This document shows, one piece after another, positions 1 through 6,749 of a DNA stretch of 8,807 nucleotides. This stretch comes from Nitrospira sp. (lineage in GTDB: Bacteria > Nitrospirota > Nitrospiria > Nitrospirales > Nitrospiraceae). The stretch lies in assembly GCA_025363325.1 (NCBI GenBank), contig JANYEF010000508.1, positions 1 through 8,807 on the forward strand, written 5' to 3'. Under the pieces are notes generated by a model. The model saw nothing but the letters and a program-made list of their open reading frames with translations, had not been told where the DNA came from and did not search any database. Both the position numbers and the translations under genes were made by a program. The first letter of the stretch is position 1. Every line of letters starts with the position of its first letter.

Positions 1-41
1 TGAGAACACGCTAGGCACTATTTGGTGGTCAGCTCAGTATG

Positions 42-1670
42 TCACACATGCGGCCATCGAAATTCTAGCGTACTGAAATGGTTTCTCCACAGCCTGCTAA
101 GCCCGTGGCGGGGCAAGGTAATATCCCATAGGGCACAAGTCAAAGTGGGAGGTAAGTAATTCCTTATTTTTACTGTTCGGCCGCAACGGCAGGACCTGAG
201 TTTTTTTCCGATATTGATGTCATCATGGCTTCGGCTCACCGAGCCCTCAACGGACCAACCGCCTCCAAAGGCCCTGCAGAGCGACACTAAGGAGACACGA
301 ACGGCGGTTTCAGCTTTGACACGCTCGTCGTTGATCGAAAGTTTGGTGCGTTGAGCATCCAGCACGGATAAATAATCACTCGCTCCCCTCTGATATAAGG
401 CCTCGGAGAATCGATACGTTTTCTCTGCTGCTGTTTCGGCCTGCAACAGTTGTTCGCGGCGCTCCTTGGACGAGGTATGTGCGACAAAGGCATTTTCCAC
501 GTCTTCCAAGGCGAGGAGGAAGGTTTTTTCGTACTTCGCCGCGACTTGATCCAGCCGCGCATCCGCGCCAGCGATGTGAGCTCGAATGCGTCCCGCATTG
601 AAGATCGGCGCCGTGAGGCCCGAACCGAGGGCATATACCCCCTCCGCCAGACTAGAAAATCCTCCGACGGCCAGCGCGCCGAACCCACCGCTTGCCGACA
701 GCACCACCTTCGGAAACTGATCGGCACGCGCTGCACCGAGGCTGGCCGCTGCTACACTCACTTCGGTTTGTGCAAGGCGTAGATCGGGCCGTTGTGATAG
801 CAGGCTTGAAGGCAAAAGGTTTGGGATACCCGGTAGGTCGAAAGGATGAACTGTTGCACCAACAAGCCGGTTTTCAAGTTTCGCCGGAGATTCGCCCAGC
901 AACACGCTGAGGCGATGGATCAGAGTTACCTCTGCTGCGTTCAATCCCGGGAGGGCACTCTCGGTGCTATGCAGCAATGCTTGCTGTCGAGAAACTTCGG
1001 TTTCATTCGTTAAACCCGCACGATAAAAGGCCTGTAGAGTTCTGAGCCTTTCCCGCTGGATGTCGATGTTTTCGCGCAGGATCGCAGTCCGTTCCTGTGC
1101 GCCGCGTAATTCCAGATAGTTCGTCGCCACCTGAGCCAGCAATCCCACCTGTACCCCATGCCGAGCCTCTTCGGTTCCCGCAGCCTGAGCAGCCATCCCC
1201 TCGGCTTCAAGATGCCTGGCACCGAACACGTCTACTTCCCACCGTGCAGCAAGCCCACCGGTGATGACATTGGCGGTGGGTGTGACCAGCTCTATCCCCT
1301 GGTTACCCGGTACCGCGATGATTCGGTCAATGCGCTTTTCTCGACCGCCTGATAAAAAGAAATCAACGCTGGGGTACAGTGCTGATTCCGCGACAGTGGC
1401 CATCGCGTTGGCCTCGCGCACGCGAGCCGTTGCGATTCTGAGATCGTGGTTCGCGGCCAAAGCCTGGCTGATCAACTCGTTCAGAAGGGGATCATGAAAT
1501 CCTTGCCACCATTCCTTGAGGTCGGCCTGATTGGAATCGTTTTGAACAACGGGGGCATGATGCCAATCCGTCGGAGTCGATAGCACTACCCGATCACTGA
1601 CACGCGTTGGTGTACAGCCTGCCAAAACGACTATCATCAAGGCGATGCTTGGTATTAAATAGCGGGCCAT
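42..1670 (-). CDS. NodT/OprM-type outer-membrane factor lipoprotein (3' module of the fused frame, possible own start)
   Basis: This is the outer-membrane channel of the tripartite pump, TolC/OprM-like, expected as a trimer anchored by a lipid. Counted from the internal ATG, residues 1-19 form a lipoprotein signal with a perfect lipobox L16-A17-G18-C19. Two outer-membrane-efflux repeats follow at about 55-250 and 270-465. The family hallmark SSLLSQRPDLRLAQTEV is at about 288-304, and the core ends in the usual LCRAFGGGW at 464-472. GGAGAG sits 9 bases before the ATG, a convincing ribosome-binding site, so the OMF may be initiated independently of the RND part. The 70 residues after GGGW exceed the usual end of the family and look non-native in their last 50 or so (see the A7 tract). 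Family assignment is firm; the start and exact C-terminus are uncertain. Confidence 0.8.
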   Translation of the reverse strand: MARYLIPSIALMIVVLAGCTPTRVSDRVVLSTPTDWHHAPVVQNDSNQADLKEWWQGFHDPLLNELISQALAANHDLRIATARVREANAMATVAESALYPSVDFFLSGGREKRIDRIIAVPGNQGIELVTPTANVITGGLAARWEVDVFGARHLEAEGMAAQAAGTEEARHGVQVGLLAQVATNYLELRGAQERTAILRENIDIQRERLRTLQAFYRAGLTNETEVSRQQALLHSTESALPGLNAAEVTLIHRLSVLLGESPAKLENRLVGATVHPFDLPGIPNLLPSSLLSQRPDLRLAQTEVSVAAASLGAARADQFPKVVLSASGGFGALAVGGFSSLAEGVYALGSGLTAPIFNAGRIRAHIAGADARLDQVAAKYEKTFLLALEDVENAFVAHTSSKERREQLLQAETAAEKTYRFSEALYQRGASDYLSVLDAQRTKLSINDERVKAETAVRVSLVSLCRAFGGGWSVEGSVSRSHDDINIGKKLRSCRCGRTVKIRNYLPPTLTCALWDITLPRHGLSRLWRNHFSTLEFRWPHV

Positions 1671-4600
1671 TACGGGAATCTCTCCATTAAAAATTACTGA
1701 ATCCCTGGACACCAGATTTTCATTCGAACCTGCCAGCGACGCATCCGCATGAGAAGGCTCCCGTTTTACCCGAAACCAGGCGGCATACAACGCCGGCAGG
1801 AAGAACACGGTCAGTATGGTCGCGATGGTGAGTCCGCCCATGATGGCGATAGCCTGCGGTCCGAAGAAATCGTTGCGCGACAACGGAATCATTGCCAGGA
1901 TAGCCGCCGCCGCAGTTAACAGGATGGGCCGGAAACGCCGGACGGTCGATTCTACAATGGCGGTCCAGGTATCCCGGCCGGCCTTTTCGTCCTGTTCGAT
2001 CTGATCCACCAGGATCACCGAATTGCGCATGATCATGCCGGCCAGGGCGATGATGCCGAGTAGGGCCACGAAACCGAAGGGAGCACCGAACAGCAACAGG
2101 GCGAACGCGGCCCCGATTACCCCTAGAGGCGCCGTCATAAAAACAAGGAAGGTTCTGGACAGATTCTGCAATTGAATCATCAGCAGGATGAGCGTGACGA
2201 TCACGACGAGCGGAATCCAAATCAGGATCGATTTCTGAGCGATCCAGGCGTCTTCCTTGGCTGCGCCGGTTTCGATGAAGTAGCCGGCGGGGAGACTGTC
2301 TTTGATGGGTTCGAGCTTTGGAACGATCTGCGCAGCTACATCGGGTGCTAACATGCCGTCTGCCACGTCTGCCCGTACCGAGATCGCCGGGAAGCGGTTG
2401 CGGCGCCAACGGACGCCGTCTTCGAAGACGGTTTCGAACTTGACGAACTGCGCCAGCGGTGCCGATCTACCGTTGGCCGTCCGAACAGTGACATTGGGCA
2501 ATTCATCGGCGGCGGCACGTAAGTCCTTTTGCGCCCTCCAGACGATGTCGATGAGCTTGTCGTCCTCGCGGAACTGTCCAACGGGAATTCCCGTATAGTG
2601 CGCTTGCAAGGCTTGCGACAAGCTGGAAGTAGAGACACCGAGTGCACGCGCCTTGTCCTGATCGAGTACGAGACGAGACGAAGGAATGCGATCGTGCCAA
2701 TCGTCGTTCACATCCACCGTGTTGGGGTTGGTGCGCACGACCTCGGCCACCCGGTCGGCGATGCTGCGAACGATCTTGGAATCTTCACCGAACACCCTGA
2801 ACACGAGCGGATAATCCATCGGCGGTCCGACGTTGAGGCGCATGGTGCGTCCGCGCACTTCCGGGAAATCCGTGGAGAAGGTCAGTCGAAGACGTTGCAT
2901 GACCCGTTCGCGGACCACATTGTCACGGGTCATCACCACGAATTCGGCGAGATTGGTATTGGCCAGTTGTTGTACGATAAGCAGGAAAAACCTCGGGCTG
3001 CCGCCGCCGATATAGGTCGCGTAATTCACCACGTCCTCGTCCGTGGCAAGCAGAGTCTCCATGCGCTTGGCGACCGCTTCGGTTTGCGCGAAGGAACTAC
3101 CCTCCGGCAACCAGAGGTCGACGATGACTTCCGGCCGATTGGACAACGGGAAAAACTGTTCGGGAACTTGGGTCAGGGTCACGACGCCGACGCCGAACAG
3201 TGCCACCGTGCCGATGATCACTGTCTTGCGATGTTCCACGCATCGATCCACCCAGCGGCGCAGACGGTTATAGAACGGCGTGTCAAAAAGGTCGTGGCTG
3301 GACTTGCCGCCGTTGCCCTTGGTCTTGAGCATCAGAAAGCCCAGATAGGGCGTGAAGACCACCGCACCGATCCACGACAGCAACAGCGAGATGGCCATCA
3401 CCTGAAAAATCGCCACGGTGTATTCGCCGGCTTGGGATCTCGCCAAGCCCACCGGCAGGAAGCCGGCAATGGTAATAAGCGTACCGGTCAACATCGGGAA
3501 GGCCGTGGCGCGGAAGGTAAAAGTCGCGGCGCGCATCCGATCCCAGCCCTCTTCGAGTTTGCGCGCCATCATCTCGATGGCAATCATGGCGTCGTCCACC
3601 AGAAGACCCAACGCGAGAATCAAGGTGCCCAGCGAGATGCGATGAATTTCCATGCCCAAGAGCCACATGCACAGCAGCGTGCCGGCCAGAACCAAAGGCA
3701 CCGTCAGCCCGACGACGGAGCCAGTGCGAAATCCGAGGCTCAAGAAGCTGACGACCAGCACCGCCGCCAGCGCCTCGAAGAAGGTGCGCAGGAATTCGCC
3801 GATGGCCGTTTTGACCACGCGCGATTGATTGGCGACCCGCTCGACCTCGATGCCCACCGGGAGTTCCCCCTCGATCCGAGTCATGGCGGTTTCAAGCGCT
3901 TTGCCCAGTTCCAGCACATCGCCTTTCCTGTGCATGGTAACGCCGAGTCCGATGACCGCCTTGCCGTTGAAGCGCATCTCGAATTCCGGCGGATCGGTAT
4001 AGCCCCGCGTCACCTTGGCGAAATCGCTGACTCTGATGGTCCGGCCTTCGAGACGTACGGCCAGGTTCGCCACGCTCTCCACCGAGTCGAATGGGCCGGT
4101 GAGTCGTATGGGGAGATTGCGCTGCGAGGAAAACACCGTCCCGGCCGGCACCATGCCATTCTGCGCCTGGAGTACCTGGGCGACCGCCGCGGTGTCCAGA
4201 CCCAGTTCGGCCAGCTTCTTGTCGGAAAACTCGACGTAAATCTTTTCGTCCTGGACGCCGATGAGATCGACTTTCTCGACATCCTTGACGCGCAAGATCT
4301 GCTGCCGGGCCGAATCTGCCGCAGCTTTCAGCTCGGCGTAGCTGAAGCCTTCCCCGGAAAAGGCATACAGGAGGCTGTAGGTATCGCCGAACTCGTCATT
4401 GAAGAAGGGGCCGACGATGCCAGGCGGCAAGCTCATGCGGATGTCACCGACCTTCTTGCGCACTTGATACCAGAGATCGGGAATTTCTTTAGGTGGCGTA
4501 TCTTCACGGGGTGTAACGAAAATGACCGATTCGCCGGATTTCGAGTAGCTGCGCAGGGTGTCCAGATTTGGCAACTCCTGGATTTTCTTTTCCAGACGGT

Positions 4601-4802
4601 CGGTCACCTGTTGCTCTGTTTCCAGCGCGGTCGCCCCAGGGTAGAGGGTTTTGACGACCATCACCCGGAAGGTGAATTCCGGGTCTTCCCGCTGTCCCAG
4701 CTGGAAATAGGCGACAATTCCGCCGAGCAGCACCAGCACCATGAGAAAACCGGTGAAGGCACGGTGTTCGAGCGCCCATTCGCTCAGATTGAAATTCTTC
4801 AT
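42..4802 (-). CDS. RND efflux pump fused in frame to an outer-membrane factor lipoprotein
   Basis: One open frame of 1586 codons. Residues 1-1013 are a complete HAE-type RND inner-membrane pump that uses proton influx to export substrates from the periplasm or membrane. TM1 is at about 16-36, followed by a large periplasmic loop, TM2-6 at about 338-490, a second loop, and TM7-12 at about 857-1010. Proton-relay residues match AcrB: D403/D404 (D407/D408), R956 (R971) and T963 (T978); the AcrB K940 position is Arg (R926 in GMIMRNSVILVD). AAGGAG lies 8 bases before the ATG, and the start overlaps the MFP stop as ATGA. After a linker of about 31 residues (1014-1044), residues 1045-1586 are an OMF lipoprotein, described separately. 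The sequence of the RND part recalls TriC-like pumps, but the substrate cannot be told. I am sure of both modules; whether they are made as one polypeptide is open. Confidence 0.9.
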   Translation of the reverse strand: MKNFNLSEWALEHRAFTGFLMVLVLLGGIVAYFQLGQREDPEFTFRVMVVKTLYPGATALETEQQVTDRLEKKIQELPNLDTLRSYSKSGESVIFVTPREDTPPKEIPDLWYQVRKKVGDIRMSLPPGIVGPFFNDEFGDTYSLLYAFSGEGFSYAELKAAADSARQQILRVKDVEKVDLIGVQDEKIYVEFSDKKLAELGLDTAAVAQVLQAQNGMVPAGTVFSSQRNLPIRLTGPFDSVESVANLAVRLEGRTIRVSDFAKVTRGYTDPPEFEMRFNGKAVIGLGVTMHRKGDVLELGKALETAMTRIEGELPVGIEVERVANQSRVVKTAIGEFLRTFFEALAAVLVVSFLSLGFRTGSVVGLTVPLVLAGTLLCMWLLGMEIHRISLGTLILALGLLVDDAMIAIEMMARKLEEGWDRMRAATFTFRATAFPMLTGTLITIAGFLPVGLARSQAGEYTVAIFQVMAISLLLSWIGAVVFTPYLGFLMLKTKGNGGKSSHDLFDTPFYNRLRRWVDRCVEHRKTVIIGTVALFGVGVVTLTQVPEQFFPLSNRPEVIVDLWLPEGSSFAQTEAVAKRMETLLATDEDVVNYATYIGGGSPRFFLLIVQQLANTNLAEFVVMTRDNVVRERVMQRLRLTFSTDFPEVRGRTMRLNVGPPMDYPLVFRVFGEDSKIVRSIADRVAEVVRTNPNTVDVNDDWHDRIPSSRLVLDQDKARALGVSTSSLSQALQAHYTGIPVGQFREDDKLIDIVWRAQKDLRAAADELPNVTVRTANGRSAPLAQFVKFETVFEDGVRWRRNRFPAISVRADVADGMLAPDVAAQIVPKLEPIKDSLPAGYFIETGAAKEDAWIAQKSILIWIPLVVIVTLILLMIQLQNLSRTFLVFMTAPLGVIGAAFALLLFGAPFGFVALLGIIALAGMIMRNSVILVDQIEQDEKAGRDTWTAIVESTVRRFRPILLTAAAAILAMIPLSRNDFFGPQAIAIMGGLTIATILTVFFLPALYAAWFRVKREPSHADASLAGSNENLVSRDSVIFNGEIPVMARYLIPSIALMIVVLAGCTPTRVSDRVVLSTPTDWHHAPVVQNDSNQADLKEWWQGFHDPLLNELISQALAANHDLRIATARVREANAMATVAESALYPSVDFFLSGGREKRIDRIIAVPGNQGIELVTPTANVITGGLAARWEVDVFGARHLEAEGMAAQAAGTEEARHGVQVGLLAQVATNYLELRGAQERTAILRENIDIQRERLRTLQAFYRAGLTNETEVSRQQALLHSTESALPGLNAAEVTLIHRLSVLLGESPAKLENRLVGATVHPFDLPGIPNLLPSSLLSQRPDLRLAQTEVSVAAASLGAARADQFPKVVLSASGGFGALAVGGFSSLAEGVYALGSGLTAPIFNAGRIRAHIAGADARLDQVAAKYEKTFLLALEDVENAFVAHTSSKERREQLLQAETAAEKTYRFSEALYQRGASDYLSVLDAQRTKLSINDERVKAETAVRVSLVSLCRAFGGGWSVEGSVSRSHDDINIGKKLRSCRCGRTVKIRNYLPPTLTCALWDITLPRHGLSRLWRNHFSTLEFRWPHV
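201..207 (-). other. A7 homopolymer at the OMF 3' end, probable frameshift point
   Basis: On the minus strand the frame reads GGA AAA AAA CTC and continues as an Arg/Cys-rich tail (RSCRCGRTVKIRN and onward) to a TGA at 44-42. With one A fewer it would read GKNSGPAVAAEQ and stop at TAA 172-170, which looks like an ordinary bacterial C-terminus and would give an OMF of about 498 residues. This could be a one-base insertion in this strain, a sequencing or assembly error, or a site of transcriptional slippage. The sequence alone does not decide. Confidence 0.5.
1680..1685 (-). promoter_or_regulatory. Internal Shine-Dalgarno for the OMF module
   Basis: GGAGAG on the minus strand, 9 bases before the ATG at 1670-1668 that opens the OMF signal peptide. 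It lies inside the RND-OMF linker, so it would serve internal initiation, or re-initiation if an upstream stop were present. Both alternative frames of this linker have stops (TAA at 1696-1694, TAA at 1689-1687, TGA at 1722-1720), and TAATG spans the OMF start itself in one of them. Confidence 0.6.
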
Positions 4803-5959
4803 GGCTGATACTCCTTGCTTTCGGCGACGTAGCCCTGCATGGCCACCGCGACCTTTTCCGGCAAGCGCACCGCCTGTCCCTCAGCCAGGCGCTGTACCCC
4901 GGCGCTAACGACTAATTGTCCGGACACGACTCCCGCAACGACAATGCGCTCTCCGTCTAGTGCCTCGCCCAGCTGAACCGGTACGGATCTGACCGTGCTG
5001 CCTCCTTCTTCCACCAGCCACACACGCGGACGTCCAGGCTCGTTCTGCGTGGTGAATACGGCCGAGAAAGGGACGGTGATGCGAGGTGATGTAGTCACGG
5101 GAATCCACACCGTTGCCGTCTTGCCGAGCCGTGCTTCATCCTGCCTCTCAAGGAGTGTCGCCTTGACGCGATAGGTGCGGCTGGTCGGGTCGGCCGCTGC
5201 CGCGATTTCGCGGATACGCGCCGTATACCGCCGGTCGCCGTCAGCCCACAGGGTCACGCTGACTTTCTGATGGAGATCGATTCCGGCCACGCGCTGCTCG
5301 GGGACATCAATATGGATTTCCCTCTCATCAAGACGGGCCAGCTTGATGACGGGCTGACCGGCAGTCACCACCTGCCCCGTCTCGACTTCCAGTCCCGTGA
5401 CCACACCATCCCGATCCGCCAACAGATCGGTATACTGTAATTGGTTGGTTGCTTGGCTCAGTTGAGCTTCCAACGTCACCACCCGTTCCCTCGCGGTGGT
5501 GTACGCAGTGTCGTGCCGGTCGAACTCGGCTGGACTAATGACCCGCTGATTGAGGAGTTCGCGGTAACGCATCAGATCATCCCGGGCAAAATCCCGTTCA
5601 GCCTGGGCTGAGTTGAGCTGGGCTTTAAGCGCGTCCGTTCCAAGCCGGTAATCGGTGGAATCAAGACGCGCGACGCGCTGACCTTTGCGCACTCGATCAC
5701 CCACCTCCACGGGACGGTCAATCATTTTGCCCGATACCCGGAAGGCTAAAATCGTCTCGTATCGTGCCCGCACTTCCCCGGCGAAACTCATCACACCGGC
5801 TGCGGCCTCCTCCCCGATTCGGACGACCTTCACGGGCCGTGAGACCTGCTGGGATGGTTTGTCTTGAGGGGTGCACCCAAGAAACATCGTGAGTGGTAGC
5901 AGCAGGCAAGCTAGGAATTTACCCCGCACTGCCGGGATCAACATGTTTGGTTTTGTCAT
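4799..5959 (-). CDS. RND efflux membrane fusion protein (periplasmic adaptor), lipoprotein
   Basis: This adaptor joins the inner-membrane RND pump to the outer-membrane channel. It has 386 residues from the chosen ATG, which is preceded by GAGGAG with a 5-base spacer; an ORF start 93 bases further upstream (6052) has no such site and would overlap marR. The N-terminus MTKPN...LLLPLTMFLGC is a lipoprotein signal with lipidated Cys29; Phe at lipobox position -3 is slightly unusual. Then come the first lipoyl half (about 68-100, VSGKMIDRPVEVGDRVRKGQ), an alpha-hairpin (about 104-178), the second lipoyl half (about 179-208, DGVVTGLEVETGQVVTAGQ), a beta-barrel (about 212-290) and a membrane-proximal domain to the end. 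Its stop overlaps the RND start (ATGA). Only one adaptor is present, unlike two-adaptor TriAB-type systems. Family assignment is firm. Confidence 0.93.
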   Translation of the reverse strand: MTKPNMLIPAVRGKFLACLLLPLTMFLGCTPQDKPSQQVSRPVKVVRIGEEAAAGVMSFAGEVRARYETILAFRVSGKMIDRPVEVGDRVRKGQRVARLDSTDYRLGTDALKAQLNSAQAERDFARDDLMRYRELLNQRVISPAEFDRHDTAYTTARERVVTLEAQLSQATNQLQYTDLLADRDGVVTGLEVETGQVVTAGQPVIKLARLDEREIHIDVPEQRVAGIDLHQKVSVTLWADGDRRYTARIREIAAAADPTSRTYRVKATLLERQDEARLGKTATVWIPVTTSPRITVPFSAVFTTQNEPGRPRVWLVEEGGSTVRSVPVQLGEALDGERIVVAGVVSGQLVVSAGVQRLAEGQAVRLPEKVAVAMQGYVAESKEYQP

Positions 5960-5996
5960 TTTGTCTCCTCTCTTGGTTTCTTGTGCCCGAATGGCA

Positions 5997-6025
5997 TGTA
6001 TCTGTATATGCAAGTACATAATCAA
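5997..6025 (-). promoter_or_regulatory. Candidate promoter and second operator copy (O2) before the MFP gene
   Basis: In the 73-base gap between marR and the MFP gene, the minus strand has TTGATT (6025-6020), a 17-base spacer, and a weak -10 GATACA (6002-5997). Inside the spacer, 6013-6002 reads TTGCATATACAG, matching 10 of 12 positions of the palindrome upstream of marR. This suggests the pump genes have their own MarR-controlled promoter in addition to read-through from marR. The shared octamer is seen directly; promoter function is inferred and the -10 match is poor. Confidence 0.45.
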
Positions 6026-6032
6026 AAAAATA

Positions 6033-6497
6033 CTACCCCGACGGAAGCCCAATCATGTTTCCCGCGAGCTTTCGCAAGAGTGCCGCTCCATTATCCCCAA
6101 TAAGCCTTTGTGTGCGATCCTGCGCCTTTCGCCATGAAGGAACGATTTGATGCAGAAGATCACGACCTTTCGCCGTAACCTGTAACGGCGAGCCTCGACC
6201 GTCTTCTCCATCTATAATCTCTTCTATCCAACCATTGGTCAGCATTATCTTGAGATTACGGGTCAACGTTGATGGGTCGAGGTGAAGACGCTTGCCAATG
6301 TCGATACGCCGAACGAGGCCCATCCTCGCCACAGCCACCAGGAGATTCAGTTGTGTTGCTTTCAGACCGAATCCGCGTAATTCATCATCGTAGATGCCGG
6401 TGAGAACACGATTGAGTATGCGTGCACGACTCAACAGACACTCACACGCTATCCGATCAATAATACCGTTATCGTGTTTCATTTTGTTCGATTCCAT
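6033..6497 (-). CDS. MarR-family winged-helix transcriptional regulator
   Basis: A dimeric DNA-binding repressor, probably controlling the efflux genes downstream and itself. It has 154 residues from the first ATG, a normal MarR length. The winged helix-turn-helix spans about 44-115: IDIGKRLHLDPSTLTRNLKIM contains the recognition helix (about 74-85), and EDGRGSPLQVTAKG forms the wing. The N- and C-terminal helices would make the dimer interface. Cys18 and Cys20 lie in the first helix, where some MarR/OhrR relatives carry sensing cysteines. The start is uncertain: the first ATG has no clear ribosome-binding site, while the ATG at 6482 (Met6, 149 residues) has GGAA 9 bases upstream. Gene order marR-MFP-RND-OMF, all on one strand, is typical of locally regulated pumps. 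The ligand is unknown. Confidence 0.9.
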   Translation of the reverse strand: MESNKMKHDNGIIDRIACECLLSRARILNRVLTGIYDDELRGFGLKATQLNLLVAVARMGLVRRIDIGKRLHLDPSTLTRNLKIMLTNGWIEEIIDGEDGRGSPLQVTAKGRDLLHQIVPSWRKAQDRTQRLIGDNGAALLRKLAGNMIGLPSG

Positions 6498-6499
6498 TT

Positions 6500-6514
6500 C
6501 ACTGGTGCACAGTG
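6500..6514. repeat. Small inverted repeat in the marR leader
   Basis: CACTG-GTGCA-CAGTG, a perfect 5-base stem with a 5-base loop, directly abutting the O1 palindrome and ending 2 bases before the marR start codon. It could be a second protein-binding half or a small mRNA hairpin at the start of translation. It could also be chance. Confidence 0.35.
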
Positions 6515-6526
6515 TTGCATATGCAA
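6515..6526. promoter_or_regulatory. Perfect 12-base palindrome, candidate MarR operator (O1)
   Basis: TTGCATATGCAA, 18 bases upstream of the first marR ATG. On the minus strand a consensus -35 TTGACA (6540-6535) lies 8 bases upstream, so a bound dimer would sit on the promoter. No good -10 is visible at 16-18 bases from it. A 10/12 copy occurs before the MFP gene. Palindromes of TTGC...GCAA type are typical MarR sites; binding here is inferred. Confidence 0.6.
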
Positions 6527-6561
6527 ATAGATCTTGTCAAGCCCAAGTCTGGTCCTAAAGA

Positions 6562-6619
6562 AGAGGGGTTGGGAGTCTTAATTGCCCTGAGCTGTTGAAT
6601 AAAGACTCTCGACCCCTCT
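6562..6619. repeat. Long hairpin: 18-base-pair stem, 22-base loop
   Basis: AGAGGGGTTGGGAGTCTT (6562-6579) pairs with AAGACTCTCGACCCCTCT (6602-6619): 16 of 18 are Watson-Crick in DNA and the other two are G-U wobbles in plus-strand RNA. On the minus strand the stem is followed by TTCTTT, a weak U-tract, so it may end transcription from mltC before the marR promoter. The large loop is unusual for a terminator; a mobile-repeat remnant or attenuator is also possible. Confidence 0.55.
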
Positions 6620-6638
6620 GTTACGTGATCGAACTCGA

Positions 6639-6672
6639 CCGGAGACGCGGGGTGGCTGACTACGATCTCCGG
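6639..6672. repeat. Inverted repeat CCGGAGA / TCTCCGG
   Basis: A perfect 7-base inverted repeat (6639-6645 and 6666-6672) with a 20-base loop. It is the third of four hairpins in the gap, counted from mltC. No function can be assigned. Confidence 0.35.
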
Positions 6673-6716
6673 GACCAGCAAGACGATTCGTGCCGAGACC
6701 GGCCGCATTGTTCCTA

Positions 6717-6746
6717 ACAGGATGCTGAAACAGTCCGCCAGCCTGT
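6717..6746. repeat. Bulged hairpin, possible dispersed-repeat fragment
   Basis: ACAG(6717-6720)-GAT bulge-GCTG(6724-6727), 11-base loop, CAGC(6739-6742)-CTGT(6743-6746): an 8-base-pair stem. The phrase AACAGGATGCTGAAACAGTCC resembles, from memory only, a motif scattered through Nitrospira-type genomes. I could not check this. Confidence 0.35.
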
Positions 6747-6749
6747 CTT

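Noticed and set aside
1..41. Window edge after the last stop
   Set aside because: Too short to interpret; no terminator or gene start visible.
2529..4808. A 759-codon open frame on the plus strand opposite the RND gene
   Set aside because: His/Arg/Gln-rich shadow of a GC-rich coding strand; it shows no family motifs, while the minus strand encodes a clear RND pump.
6024..6035. Seven T directly after the marR stop as an intrinsic terminator
   Set aside because: No convincing GC-rich stem precedes it, and the pump genes follow at once.
5960..6052. Longer start for the MFP (adds 31 residues)
   Set aside because: It would overlap marR and put a non-signal sequence before a clear lipoprotein signal; the ATG at 5959 has a strong ribosome-binding site.
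6499..6708. 69-codon minus-strand ORF upstream of marR
   Set aside because: Runs through two inverted repeats, the -35 element and the operator; no recognisable protein features.
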